DNA from: Pseudomonadota bacterium
Lineage (GTDB): Bacteria > Pseudomonadota > Alphaproteobacteria > Caulobacterales > Caulobacteraceae
NCBI GenBank assembly: GCA_018241995.1
Contig: JAFECT010000009.1
Coordinates: 226,113-290,112, forward strand
DNA: 64,000 nt
Reading direction: 5' to 3'
Shown: in pieces, positions 1 through 8,556 of the stretch
How positions within the stretch are numbered: the first letter of the stretch is position 1
How the letters are laid out: each line of letters starts with the position of its first letter
Notes under the pieces: model-generated
What the model saw: the letters and a program-made list of their open reading frames with translations, nothing else
Database searches by the model: none
Told to the model about the DNA's origin: nothing
Position numbers and translations under genes: made by a program

Positions 1-497
1 GAGGTCTGGAACACCGCCTCATAGGTCAGGGTGCCCGAACGCGAGACCACGCCCACCGAGCCGCGCTTGAAGATATTGCCCGGCATAATGCCGATCTTGC
101 ACTCGCCCGGCGTCAGCACGCCCGGGCAGTTCGGGCCGATCAGGCGCGACTTCGAGCCCTGCAGCGATCGCTTCACCTTAACCATGTCGGCCACCGGGAT
201 GCCCTCGGTGATGCAGACGATCAGCGGGATTTCCGCATCGATGGCCTCGCAGATCGAGTCCGCCGCGAAGGGGGGCGGGACATAGATCACGCTGGCGTCC
301 GCGCCGGTGGCGAGCGCCGCCTCGGCCACGGTGTCGAACACCGGCAGGCCGAGGTGCGACTGGCCGCCCTTGCCCGGGGTGACGCCCGCGACCATGCGGG
401 TGCCGTAGGCGATGGCCTGTTCGGTGTGGAAGGTGCCCTGGGCGCCGGTGATGCCCTGGCAGATGACCTTGGTGTCTTTGGAAACGAGGACGGACAT
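1..497 (-). CDS. sucD: Succinyl-CoA synthetase alpha subunit (3' end outside window)
   Basis: The alpha subunit binds CoA and carries the phospho-histidine in succinyl-CoA synthetase, which makes GTP or ATP in the TCA cycle in the cytoplasm. The visible N-terminal 165 residues begin [20 protein letters not shown], the CoA-binding Rossmann segment, followed by [14 protein letters not shown] and GPNCPG, all family hallmarks. The phosphohistidine region lies beyond the window edge. The ATG at 497 lies 5 bases after the sucC stop, so the two genes form one operon. The identification is secure; the C-terminal part is unseen. Confidence 0.97.
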   Translation of the reverse strand, partial: MSVLVSKDTKVICQGITGAQGTFHTEQAIAYGTRMVAGVTPGKGGQSHLGLPVFDTVAEAALATGADASVIYVPPPFAADSICEAIDAEIPLIVCITEGIPVADMVKVKRSLQGSKSRLIGPNCPGVLTPGECKIGIMPGNIFKRGSVGVVSRSGTLTYEAVFQT

Positions 498-502
498 GGG
501 GA

Positions 503-1705
503 TCAGGCGACTTTCTTGACGGCGGCGACGATCTTCTGGGCGGCGTCGTCCAGATCATTGGCGGCGACCACGTCCAGGCCGCTCTCGTTCAGGATTTTCT
601 TGCCCAGCTCGACATTGGTGCCTTCCAGGCGGACCACCAGGGGCATGCGCAGGCCGACTTCCTTGACCGCGGCGATCACGCCCTCGGCGATGATGTCGCA
701 ACGCATGATGCCGCCGAAGATGTTGACCAGGATGCCCTTCACGTTCGGGTCGGCGGTGATGATCTTGAAGGCCGCCGTGACCTTTTCCTTCGAGGCGCCG
801 CCGCCGACGTCGAGGAAGTTGGCGGGCTCGGCGCCGTAGAGCTTGATGATGTCCATGGTGGCCATGGCCAGGCCCGCGCCGTTGACCATGCAGCCGATGT
901 CGCCGTCGAGCGCGATGTAGGAGAGGTCGTACTTCGACGCCTCGATCTCCTTGGAGTCCTCTTCGGACAGATCGCGCAGCTCGACGATGTCGGGGTGGCG
1001 GAACAGGGCGTTGTCGTCGAACGAGACCTTGGCGTCGAGTACGCGCAGGGCGCCTTCCTCGGTCACGATCAGCGGGTTGATCTCCAGCATGCTCATGTCC
1101 TTCTCGTTGAAGGCCCGATAGAGCTTCTTGAGCAGGTCCATGCACTGCTTGGAGAGGTCGCCGGTCAGGTTCAGCGCCTTGGCCAGGGTGCGGCCGTGGT
1201 GGGGCATCACGCCGGTGGCCGGGTCGATCGGGAAGGTCAGGATCTTCTCGGGCGTCGCGTGCGCCACCTCCTCGATGTCCATGCCGCCTTCGGTCGAAGC
1301 CACGACCGCCACCCGGCTGGTCTCGCGGTCGACCAGCAGCGAGAGATAGAGTTCGCGCGCGATGGCCGCGCCTTCCTCGATATACAGGCGCTGGACCTTC
1401 TTGCCCTTGGGGCCTGTCTGGTGAGTGACCAGCACCCGGCCCAGCATCTCCTCGGCGTTCTTCTTGACCTCGTCCACCGACTTGACGACGCGCACGCCCC
1501 CCTTGGCGTCGGGCTTCAGCCCCTCGAACTTGCCCTTGCCCCGCCCGCCGGCGTGAATCTGGGACTTCACCACGAAGACCTTGGAGCCCTTCAGGTTCTT
1601 GGCGGCGGCGACCGCCTCCTTGACCGAGAACGCGGGAAAGCCGCGCGGGACGGGGACGCCGAACTCACGCAGGACGGCCTTGGCTTGATGCTCGTGGATG
1701 TTCAT
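503..1705 (-). CDS. sucC: Succinyl-CoA synthetase beta subunit
   Basis: The ATP-grasp beta subunit of succinyl-CoA synthetase is 400 residues, close to the family's usual 386-400. It starts [20 protein letters not shown], the standard N terminus, so I use the ATG at 1705 and not the 31-codon upstream extension, which is low-complexity Pro/Arg sequence. Visible motifs are [18 protein letters not shown] (nucleotide-binding grasp), LEINPLIVT and the C-terminal [10 protein letters not shown] phosphate-binding segment. It is co-transcribed with sucD. No mdh lies directly upstream, unlike the mdh-sucCD order common in relatives; the next upstream gene is a divergent small ORF. Confidence 0.98.
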   Translation of the reverse strand: MNIHEHQAKAVLREFGVPVPRGFPAFSVKEAVAAAKNLKGSKVFVVKSQIHAGGRGKGKFEGLKPDAKGGVRVVKSVDEVKKNAEEMLGRVLVTHQTGPKGKKVQRLYIEEGAAIARELYLSLLVDRETSRVAVVASTEGGMDIEEVAHATPEKILTFPIDPATGVMPHHGRTLAKALNLTGDLSKQCMDLLKKLYRAFNEKDMSMLEINPLIVTEEGALRVLDAKVSFDDNALFRHPDIVELRDLSEEDSKEIEASKYDLSYIALDGDIGCMVNGAGLAMATMDIIKLYGAEPANFLDVGGGASKEKVTAAFKIITADPNVKGILVNIFGGIMRCDIIAEGVIAAVKEVGLRMPLVVRLEGTNVELGKKILNESGLDVVAANDLDDAAQKIVAAVKKVA

Positions 1706-1881
1706 CGGGACTTCGCGGAAAGGAGCGCGCGGAAGCGCGGGAATTGGGGGCCCCGTTGGGGCGTGGCGGTTATAGGGGGAGCCGTGCCGCCGGGGCAAGG
1801 CGTCGGCGGGGAACTCCTGTTCCGGCGCAACTCCTCACGCTCGCCGCGGGTTCATCCCTCCCATGCAGAGGAGTCGCCGCC

Positions 1882-2088
1882 ATGGCCGAGCTAGACGCCG
1901 GAAAACGCAACAAGCTGCCGGATTCGAAATTCGCCGAGCCCGAGAAGCGCGCCTATCCGATCGAGGACAAGGCCCACGCCCGTAACGCCAAGGCCCGCGC
2001 CAGCCAGCAGCAGAAGGCTGGGCGCATGTCCAAGGCCGAGGAAAAGAAGATCGACCGCAAGGCCGACGCGGTGCTGAAGAAAAATTGA
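1882..2088 (+). CDS. Small DUF6582-like basic protein
   Basis: A 68-residue, very polar protein with no membrane segment. The core KLPDSKFAEPEKRAYPIEDK followed by AHARNAKARA resembles the DUF6582 pattern (LPDS-FA-PE-R-P-D--H-RNA-AR), which is also seen at the ends of larger phage and chromosomal proteins; the role is unknown. The C-terminal third is Lys/Glu rich and probably helical. The ATG at 1882 has an AGAGGAG ribosome site about 9 bases upstream; the longer reading from 1744 only adds low-complexity sequence. It is divergent from sucC and appears monocistronic. The family call is from memory. Confidence 0.75.
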   Translation: MAELDAGKRNKLPDSKFAEPEKRAYPIEDKAHARNAKARASQQQKAGRMSKAEEKKIDRKADAVLKKN

Positions 2089-2322
2089 GAAGGTGAACCG
2101 CATTGCGCTAGAGCAAACCGCAGAGCGATTTGTAACCTGAACGCCACGGACGTCTTCCGCGCGCCTTTGCGCGCTTGGGGATGCGCGTCAAGCGATTAAC
2201 CAATTGTGCTGTTTTAGCTACAGCGCTCGCCTGTCGCGCGTGCGCCGTCTGGTCGCGACTCAGTGAACAAGCTATGCCGTTTCCCAATGGTCCCGCTGGG
2301 ACACATGGGAGATATGCAAATC

Positions 2323-3072
2323 ATGCGTACGAAACTGCTCGTCAGCGCTTGCGCCATCGCCGTGGCCTTCGCCACCTCCGCCATGGCCGGCGACCCCTCC
2401 GGCTCGATCGGCGCCGGCTACGGCTACACCGACGCCAACGGCGGCGGCGGCCACCTGAACGACTGGAACGTCGACGGCTCGGTCTACATGCCGATCGATC
2501 CCAAGTGGGCGGTGCAGATCGACGCCAACTACCATGGCCTGAGCGCCTCGGGCGGCGGCGGCAGCATCCACACCGACAACGCCAGCGCCAGCGCCATGTG
2601 GAACCAGTCCTGGGGCCGTATCGGCGCCACGATCGGCACCAACGAGATCGGCGGCAGCGGTTCGTCGACCACCTTCCAGAACTACGGCGCCTTCGGCGTG
2701 TTCTATCCGTCGAACCAGCTTACCCTTGGCGCTAAGGCCGGTCAGCTGAGCGGCAGCGGCAGCCACCTCGACTACTACGGCGCCGAAGTCATCGGCTACG
2801 CCACGCCGAACGTCGCGCTCAGCGCCTCGGTCGACAACGTGCACCAGTCCGGCACGAACCTGACCAGCTATTCCGTCGGCGGCGAGTGGCAGCCGACCGC
2901 CCAGCCCTGGACCGCGTCGCTGACCTACGACAACTCCAAGGCCTTCGGCTCTACGCTGAACACCTACGGCATCCGCCTGAAGTGGTACTTCGGCGCCGGC
3001 TCGAACCTGGCCCAGCGCCAGCGCGAAGGCGCCGAGACCTGGGGCACGAAGCAGACCGCCCTGCGGTTCTGA
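2323..3072 (+). CDS. Outer-membrane beta-barrel-like protein with signal peptide
   Basis: A 249-residue exported protein. Residues 1-22 form a clear signal peptide ending ATSAMA|GDPSG. The mature part alternates polar and aromatic residues (GYGYTD, WNVDGSVYMPID, WAVQIDANYHGL, YGIRLKWYFG) with Gly/Ser-rich turns, as in 8-10 stranded porin-like barrels. The start at 2323 follows GGGAG with an 11-base gap; an in-frame ATG 5 codons upstream is too close to that site. Substrate and family are not recognised. It is monocistronic, with a GC-rich hairpin after the stop. Confidence 0.75.
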   Translation: MRTKLLVSACAIAVAFATSAMAGDPSGSIGAGYGYTDANGGGGHLNDWNVDGSVYMPIDPKWAVQIDANYHGLSASGGGGSIHTDNASASAMWNQSWGRIGATIGTNEIGGSGSSTTFQNYGAFGVFYPSNQLTLGAKAGQLSGSGSHLDYYGAEVIGYATPNVALSASVDNVHQSGTNLTSYSVGGEWQPTAQPWTASLTYDNSKAFGSTLNTYGIRLKWYFGAGSNLAQRQREGAETWGTKQTALRF

Positions 3073-3116
3073 TCCCAGGTTTCAGTTTGAGTTAGCGGCG
3101 GGCGTCCTCGGCAACG

Positions 3117-3144
3117 GGGGCGCCCGTCGGCGTTTCGGCGCCCC
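3117..3144 (+). terminator. GC-rich hairpin after the outer-membrane protein gene
   Basis: Perfect 8-base stem GGGGCGCC / GGCGCCCC with a 12-base loop, 45 bases after the stop at 3072. It has no U tract, so termination is inferred from position. Confidence 0.45.
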
Positions 3145-3255
3145 GCCGATCACATCCCCGTCACCGGCCGCCGCGGGAGCCTCGCCGCGCTTGACCGACG
3201 CAGCGGCGCGTCTGACACCTGACGCAACTACCCTCTATTCCTGAAGAGCTGCCGC

Positions 3256-4410
3256 ATGAGCCGGGCGCCGGGCCTCGATCTGCTGCGCGCGATCGCCATC
3301 GCGTGGGTGATGTATTCGCACGCCCAGCTGTTCGACCTGGCGTCGGAGACCGACTTCGTCGCCAACAACGGCTGGATGGGGGTGGACCTGTTCTTCGCGC
3401 TCTCCGGCTTTCTGATCGGGGGGCAGCTGTTCTCTGCCTACGCGAAGGCCAACGAGGGGCAGGCGCATGGCCCCTGGGTCTTCTACGCGCGGCGCCTCTT
3501 ACGCACTCTTCCGGCCTATCTGGTGGTGGTCGGGTTCTATTTCTTCCTGCCGGGATGGTCGGAGCGGACCCATATCCAGCCGCTCTGGCAGTTCCTGACC
3601 TTCACCGAGAACCTGCTGTTCGACCCCTCGCACGCCAAGGCGTTCTCGCACGTCTGGTCGCTGTGCGTGGAGGAGCAGTTCTACCTGGTCGCGCCCCTGA
3701 TCGTCTGGCTGGCCATGCTGAGGCCGCGCCTGTGGAAGGCCGTCGCGCTGTGCGCCGGGATCGTGCTGTTGGGCGTCGCCATGCGCTGGTCGATCTGGGA
3801 GAGCGTGTTGGCGCCGCTGCAGGCCGCGCACAAGCCGACGGGCGGGGCGTGGATCGCCAGCATCTACTATCCGACCTGGAACCGGCTCGACGGGCTGGTG
3901 TTCGGCATGGCCTTCGCCGCGATCCGCGCTTTCAAGCCCCTGTGGTGGGGCCGGCTGATGGCGCGCGCGAACCTGCTGACCGCCGCGGGCCTGGGCGGCA
4001 TGGCCCTGTCGCTGTGGCTGTTCGTCGACCAGCGCGCCGAGCTGCCGAGCGTGATCGGCTACCCCGTTCTCAGCCTGTCGTCCGCCCTGCTGGTCGCGGC
4101 CGGATCGACCCGACGCGCCCTGATCGGCCGCTGGGCCATCCCGGGGGTGGGCCTCCTCGCCGCCATGGCCTACAGCCTCTACCTCAGCCACAAGGCCGCC
4201 TATCACCTGACCGGCCTCTGGTTCGGCAAGGCGCTGGAGGGCCACGATGCGCTGAGCGTCGCGACCTATGTCGCCGTCATCATGGCTTTCGGCGGGGCGC
4301 TCTATCTCGGGGTGGAACGGCCGTTCCTGAAGCTCAGGGATCGGTGGCTGCAGCGGCCTGCCCCTGCCATGTCGGCCGCGCCCCTTGGCGAAGCGAAGGC
4401 CGCCGCTTGA
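3256..4410 (+). CDS. Acyltransferase 3 family membrane protein (OafA/YrhL-like)
   Basis: A 384-residue integral membrane acyltransferase. Family members O-acylate lipopolysaccharide, peptidoglycan, glycans or antibiotics using a cytoplasmic acyl donor. The N terminus RAPGLDLLRAIAIAWVMYSH carries the family's D-L-LRA and the conserved histidine. RLLRTLPAYLVVV and FSHVWSLCVEEQFYL (the WSL-EEQFYL motif) are diagnostic. About ten hydrophobic helices run to residue 360. There is no C-terminal SGNH esterase domain, so this is the short form. The acceptor cannot be inferred from the neighbours. Confidence 0.92.
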   Translation: MSRAPGLDLLRAIAIAWVMYSHAQLFDLASETDFVANNGWMGVDLFFALSGFLIGGQLFSAYAKANEGQAHGPWVFYARRLLRTLPAYLVVVGFYFFLPGWSERTHIQPLWQFLTFTENLLFDPSHAKAFSHVWSLCVEEQFYLVAPLIVWLAMLRPRLWKAVALCAGIVLLGVAMRWSIWESVLAPLQAAHKPTGGAWIASIYYPTWNRLDGLVFGMAFAAIRAFKPLWWGRLMARANLLTAAGLGGMALSLWLFVDQRAELPSVIGYPVLSLSSALLVAAGSTRRALIGRWAIPGVGLLAAMAYSLYLSHKAAYHLTGLWFGKALEGHDALSVATYVAVIMAFGGALYLGVERPFLKLRDRWLQRPAPAMSAAPLGEAKAAA

Positions 4411-4511
4411 GACGCCGACACAATCGCTCATCGCATTTGCTTTCGCGTGGCGCGCGCGATGCGGCATGTGCCTGGAACGCCGGCTCCCAGCCCCGGCGCC
4501 GGAGCCTCCCG

Positions 4512-4844
4512 ATGCAGCTCGCCGCCTTGCCGTTCACCGTCACCGACTGGAGCGGCATGCCCGCGACCACGCATCCTGGTGAGACCGGTCAGGCGCTGTG
4601 GCGCACGATGCAGGTCGGCGACGTGCGCATCCGCATGGTGGAGTATTCGCCGGGCTACCTCGCCGACCATTGGTGCGACCGCGGCCACGTGCTGTTCGTG
4701 GTCGAGGGGCGGCTGGACACCGAGTTGCAGGACGGACGGCGTTTCAGCCTGACGCCGGGGATGAGCTACCAGGTCTCCGATTTCGGCGACGCGGCGCATC
4801 GCTCGTCGAGCCCGGACGGGGCGAAGCTGTTCATCGTGGATTGA
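4512..4844 (+). CDS. DHCW-motif cupin-fold protein
   Basis: A 110-residue single-domain cupin. It begins MQLAALPFTVTDWSGMPATT and contains ADHWCDRGHVLFVVEGRLDT, in which D-H-W-C matches the DHCW-type cupin family, and a second strand pair LTPGMSYQVSDFGD. These small cupins have no settled function; a metal site using His and Glu is likely. It lies 101 bases after the acyltransferase and upstream of a GFA protein, so it may be co-transcribed with the latter, but no functional link is visible. Confidence 0.82.
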   Translation: MQLAALPFTVTDWSGMPATTHPGETGQALWRTMQVGDVRIRMVEYSPGYLADHWCDRGHVLFVVEGRLDTELQDGRRFSLTPGMSYQVSDFGDAAHRSSSPDGAKLFIVD

Positions 4845-4900
4845 TGCGCGGGCCGGTCCGGTAGAGGCTCGGGTCACCCTTCCAGGAGCGCGGCGCTGAC

Positions 4901-5386
4901 ATGCAGGATCGCCCGAAGAGCCGCAACCTCGCCCGCGCCCGCTGCGCCTGCGGGGTGGTCAGGATCGAGATGCAGTCGCCGGCCATGTGGGCCTGGCACG
5001 ATCACACCCGCGCCAGCCGCCACGCCCACGGCGCGGCCGCGGCCGTCTGGGTCGGGACCTGGAAGAGCCGTATGCGCATCGTCGAGGGCCAGGACGCCCT
5101 GAGCGTCTGGACCGACCCCAAGACCGGGGCGACGCGCAGCTTCTGCTCGGCTTGCGGCACGCCCATGCTCTACGAGCGCGCCCACTCGCCCAAGGCCGTC
5201 AACATTCCCCGCGCGGCCTTCGAGACCGGCGTGGGGCGCGAGCCGCGCTACCACGTCGGCTTCGAGGAGCGCCCGCCCTGGGCCTATCGCGAGGAGGCGG
5301 TGAAGCCGTTGAAGGGCTTCCCCGGTGTGGTCTGGACCGGGGCTGGCAAGCGGCGCTCAAGGCCTGAGGACGAAGACCTGTTCTGA
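4901..5386 (+). CDS. GFA/CENP-V family zinc protein
   Basis: A 161-residue protein of the glutathione-dependent formaldehyde-activating (GFA) fold. N-terminal RARCACGVVRIEM gives the first C-x-CG zinc ligands, and RSFCSACGTPMLYER gives the C-x2-CG-T-P pair typical of the family. Many family members are not true formaldehyde-activating enzymes, so the reaction is unknown. A family histidine-rich segment WHDHTRASRHAHG sits around residues 32-44. The start ATG follows GGAGCG at moderate spacing. The gene is 56 bases after the cupin. Confidence 0.85.
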   Translation: MQDRPKSRNLARARCACGVVRIEMQSPAMWAWHDHTRASRHAHGAAAAVWVGTWKSRMRIVEGQDALSVWTDPKTGATRSFCSACGTPMLYERAHSPKAVNIPRAAFETGVGREPRYHVGFEERPPWAYREEAVKPLKGFPGVVWTGAGKRRSRPEDEDLF

Positions 5387-5463
5387 GCGTGAAGGCCGCT
5401 GCTAAGCATTTTGACAGTGACGCTCGGCCGTCCTACTCACGACCCTCTGCGTGGAGGGCCAGA

Positions 5464-5949
5464 ATGCGCATCGACTGCTTTGCCGCCCGCTCCGCCGTCG
5501 CCCTGGTGTTCGCCGCTTTCCTGGGCGTGGGCGCGGTGACGGCCGCGCCGGAGGACGGGCCGGTGGCCTATCACCGTTCGGCTACCTCGGTATCCGCTCA
5601 CCTGCCGTTCTCGGATGCGGTCAGGGTGGGGCGGGTGCTGTATCTGAACAACCAGATCGGCAATGTTCCTGGCACGCCGCGGGTGGTCGATGGCGGGCTC
5701 GAGGCCCAGACGCGCCAGGCCATGGCCAATATCGATTCGGTGCTCGCGGCCAACGGGCTGAAGCGGCGTGACCTGTTCCGATGCACCGTCACCCTGTCCG
5801 ACATGAGCCAGTGGAACGAACTCAACCGCATCTGGGGCGGCCTGTTCGAACCGGAGCGCCTGCCGGTGCGTAATGTGATCGGGGTGACTGGCCTGCCGCT
5901 CGGAGCCCTGGTCGGGATCGAGTGCCAGGCGGCCTATGCGGCGCCCTAG
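5464..5949 (+). CDS. Exported RidA/YjgF-family protein
   Basis: A 161-residue Rid-family protein with an N-terminal signal peptide (about residues 1-27, ending VGAVTAA). Cytoplasmic RidA hydrolyses enamine/imine intermediates. This copy keeps the fold hallmarks VLYLNNQIG, RQAMANIDSVLAANGL, RDLFRCTVTLSDM and PVRNVIGV--LPLGALVGIE, including the Arg and Glu used by RidA for substrate carboxylate binding. Export suggests a periplasmic role or another substrate. The ATG at 5464 has GGAGGGC upstream; the longer reading from 5389 would bury the signal peptide. Confidence 0.85.
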   Translation: MRIDCFAARSAVALVFAAFLGVGAVTAAPEDGPVAYHRSATSVSAHLPFSDAVRVGRVLYLNNQIGNVPGTPRVVDGGLEAQTRQAMANIDSVLAANGLKRRDLFRCTVTLSDMSQWNELNRIWGGLFEPERLPVRNVIGVTGLPLGALVGIECQAAYAAP

Positions 5950-6052
5950 CCGGACCTTTGGGCGGGGCCACGCCGAGCCTTGCGATTAATTAACGTGACG
6001 CCCGTGGGCTCTCGGCTTTCCATCCCGGGATTGAGTTCCGAGGGAGGATACC

Positions 6053-7012
6053 ATGCTCAAGCTCCTGGCCGTTTCCGCCGTAGCGCTCACTGCCTGCACC
6101 GCCGCCGCCTCGGAGGCGCCGCGCGAGATCCCGTCGACCTTCGACTGGCAGATCACCCCCTCCGACAAGGAAGACGCCGCCAAGGGCGAGGTGCAGTTCC
6201 AGTTCGGCTACAAGACCGAGCACCACTCCTCGATGTGGAGCAGCGACACGCCGCTGGCCAAGCTCGACGGCCTGACCGCTGGCCAGCTGGCGTCGGGCGG
6301 GCAGCCGGTGGCCTTTGCGCTGCATCGAGACGCCGGCGACTTTCATTGCAAGGGCGTGGCGGGCGAGGGCCGGGGCCTCGGCGCCTGCGTCTACGCCGCC
6401 AACCCCGCCTTCGCCGCGGAGCTCGGCAAGCGCGGCGTGGGCGCGCCGGACGCGGGCCAGCAGTTCACCCTGGCGATGCACGACATGGGCTACGCCTATC
6501 TCGATGAGCTGAAGCGCCAGCGTTACGCCACCCCCACCGCCGAGGACATGGTCCGGGCGGCTGAGCACGGCGCGGGCATGCGCCAGCTAGTCGCCATGGA
6601 CCAAGCCGGCTATCGCTTCGGCACGGTGGGCGAGCTGGTGCGGGTGCGCGACCATGGGGTTTCCGCCCGCTTCGTCGGCGAACTGAAGGCCCACGGCTAT
6701 GCCGGGCTGAAGGCGGACGACCTGGTCCGCCTGCGCGATCACGGCGTCAGCGCCGGCTACATCACCCAGATGAGCGACCTCGGCTACCACAAGATCGGCA
6801 TCGAGGACCTGGCCAAGCTGCGCGACCACGGGGTCAGCGCGAGCTTCGTCGCCGAGCTGAAAGGCCAGGGTTACGAGAACCTGTCGCCGGAGACCTTGGA
6901 GAAGATGCGCGATCACGGCATCAGCATCGGCTTCGTGCAGCGCGCCAACCGCGACGGCGCCAAGCATACGCCGGAAGAGCTGATCCAGATGCGCGACCGC
7001 GGCGACCACTGA
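6053..7012 (+). CDS. Secreted protein of tandem 29-residue repeats
   Basis: A 319-residue exported protein with GGGAGGATACC ahead of the ATG and a signal peptide ending near TAAAS. Residues 28-125 form a non-repetitive domain (QFQFGYKTEHHSSMWSS). From about residue 128 the sequence is a run of 29-residue units starting near 128, 157, 186, 215, 244 and 273, plus a partial last one; the consensus is GY--L--EDLV-LRDHGVSA-FV-ELK--. The first two units are more diverged. No catalytic motif is seen. Similar repeat proteins occur next to BlaR1/M56 peptidases in relatives (recollection), but none is adjacent here. Confidence 0.8.
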   Translation: MLKLLAVSAVALTACTAAASEAPREIPSTFDWQITPSDKEDAAKGEVQFQFGYKTEHHSSMWSSDTPLAKLDGLTAGQLASGGQPVAFALHRDAGDFHCKGVAGEGRGLGACVYAANPAFAAELGKRGVGAPDAGQQFTLAMHDMGYAYLDELKRQRYATPTAEDMVRAAEHGAGMRQLVAMDQAGYRFGTVGELVRVRDHGVSARFVGELKAHGYAGLKADDLVRLRDHGVSAGYITQMSDLGYHKIGIEDLAKLRDHGVSASFVAELKGQGYENLSPETLEKMRDHGISIGFVQRANRDGAKHTPEELIQMRDRGDH

Positions 7013-7031
7013 CGGTCGGCCGCAGGTTAGG

Positions 7032-7469
7032 TCACGGCCGCGCCTCGATCTGGGCGTGGCTGTTGGCGTCGCGGCTCATCGTGCGACGTCGATACTGCCG
7101 GCGCGCCGGCTTGTCCTTGAGCGGGTCGTGGCCCCAGTTCATCAGGGAATAGCGCCAGCGGGTCCTGGCCACGTCGCCGCGTGGGCGCTGGGCCAGGTGG
7201 CGCTGCACATAGCCGATCACCTTGCGCATGTGGTGGTAGTCCGCCTCGGTCAGCTCCGCGACCGGCTTGCGCTTGATCTCGAGGATGCGCCGACCCGAGG
7301 CGTGACCCGCCGATTCCGGTCCGATCTTGGCGTGCTTGACCTCGCCGTCGACCCAGCCGACCGAGCGGCTGCGCCCGGTCTTCAGCCACGGCTCCAGCCG
7401 CGATGGCGGCATGTTCACGGCTTCGTCAAAGGCCTTGCGGATCTCCAGGGCCTCGTCCGCGTCGAGCAT
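7032..7469 (-). CDS. DUF3140 family protein
   Basis: A 145-residue cytoplasmic protein. The DUF3140 signature is plain: EIRKAFDEAVNMPPSRLEPW, SVGW, AGHASGRRILEIKRKP, and YHHMRKVIGYVQRHLAQRP followed by RWRYSLMNWGHDP. The function is unknown; the family often sits in stress-related contexts and may bind DNA. The start ATG at 7469 has GGGAG 7 bases upstream. The C-terminal 25 residues are Arg-rich and probably disordered. The gene is convergent with the repeat-protein gene (19-base gap) and divergent from the hydrolase. Confidence 0.88.
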   Translation of the reverse strand: MLDADEALEIRKAFDEAVNMPPSRLEPWLKTGRSRSVGWVDGEVKHAKIGPESAGHASGRRILEIKRKPVAELTEADYHHMRKVIGYVQRHLAQRPRGDVARTRWRYSLMNWGHDPLKDKPARRQYRRRTMSRDANSHAQIEARP

Positions 7470-7610
7470 GGGGCAACTCCCACAGTTTGCCGAAACAAGC
7501 CGCGTGCGGGCGCGGGGGTTCCGCCGGACTGTCGCGCGATTGTGCGGACTCCGGCCCGGGCGGCGCGGTAAAAGGCCGGGGCGTACGCGCCAGCAAGCGA
7601 GGAGACCCCC

Positions 7611-8495
7611 ATGAGTTCCGCCGCTTCCCCCACCACCATCACCGAGCACGAGGCCCAGGCCGTCGACCGGGCCAACGCCACCGGACGCCGGCCGGTGATG
7701 TTCATCCACGGCCTGTGGCTCCTGCCGTCCAGCTGGGACCGCTGGGCCGCCCTGTTCGAAGAGGCCGGCTACGTCGCCCTGACGCCGGGCTGGCCCGACG
7801 ATCCCGAGACCGTGGCGGAAGCCAACGCCCATCCGGAGGTCATGGCCAAGAAGACCGTGGGCCAGGTCGCCGACCACTTCGCCCAGGTCGCCTATGGCCT
7901 TGAGCAGAAGCCGGTGGTGATCGGTCACTCCTTCGGCGGCTTGCTGGCCCAGATACTGGCCGGGCGCGGTCTGGCGGCGGCCACGGTGGCCATCGACCCG
8001 GCGCCGTTCCGCGGCGTCCTGCCCCTGCCGTTCTCGGCGCTGAAGTCGGCCTTCCCGGTGCTGGGCAATCCGGCCAATCGCGACCGCGCCGTGCCCCTGA
8101 CCTACGACCAGTTCCGCTACGCCTTCGCCAATGCGGTGGACGACGCGGAGGCCGAGGCGCTCTACAAGCAGTTCGCCGTGCCGGCGCCGGGCGCGCCCCT
8201 GTTCCAGGCGGCGACCTCCAACTTCAATCCCTGGACCGAGGCGCAGGTCGATCTCGCCAACCCCGGCCGCGGCCCGCTGCTGGTCATGTCTGGCGAGCAC
8301 GATCACACCGTGCCTCACGCGGTGGCCCACGCCGCCTACGAGCTGCAGCGGAAGAACCCCGGTGTGACCGAGTTCGTGGAGATGAAGGGCCGTGGTCATG
8401 CCCTGACCATCGACCACGGTTGGCGGGAGGTGGCCGAGACCGCCATGGCCTTCGCCGCCCGCTTCGTGAAGGCGCGCGAGACGGCCGAAGCCTGA
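7611..8495 (+). CDS. Alpha/beta hydrolase
   Basis: A 294-residue alpha/beta-fold hydrolase without a signal peptide. FIHGLW forms the oxyanion loop; VVIGHSFGGLLAQ holds the nucleophile elbow G-H-S-F-G; SGEHDHTVPH supplies the acid; and GRGHALTIDHGW the catalytic His. Length and layout fit esterase or lipase-like members, but the substrate cannot be read. It starts at ATG 7611 after GAGGAGACCCCC. Transcription ends at the strong hairpin at 8505-8532, shared with the convergent amidohydrolase operon. Confidence 0.9.
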   Translation: MSSAASPTTITEHEAQAVDRANATGRRPVMFIHGLWLLPSSWDRWAALFEEAGYVALTPGWPDDPETVAEANAHPEVMAKKTVGQVADHFAQVAYGLEQKPVVIGHSFGGLLAQILAGRGLAAATVAIDPAPFRGVLPLPFSALKSAFPVLGNPANRDRAVPLTYDQFRYAFANAVDDAEAEALYKQFAVPAPGAPLFQAATSNFNPWTEAQVDLANPGRGPLLVMSGEHDHTVPHAVAHAAYELQRKNPGVTEFVEMKGRGHALTIDHGWREVAETAMAFAARFVKARETAEA

Positions 8496-8504
8496 AACGA
8501 AAAA

Positions 8505-8532
8505 GGCCGCTCCCCAAGGCTGGGGAGCGGCC
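8505..8532. terminator. Bidirectional intrinsic terminator
   Basis: Perfect 12-base stem GGCCGCTCCCCA / TGGGGAGCGGCC with a 4-base loop between convergent genes. Read on the minus strand it is followed by TTTTTCG, a good U tract for the amidohydrolase operon. On the plus strand the tail is weaker (TCCTGCTTT). Confidence 0.88.
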
Positions 8533-8556
8533 TCCTGCTTTGGTCGGACCAGCGGG

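Noticed and set aside
3303..4844. A 513-codon frame joining acyltransferase antiphase sequence to the cupin
   Set aside because: Only the last 110 codons (from ATG 4512) show a protein family; the upstream part is a shadow of the acyltransferase gene.
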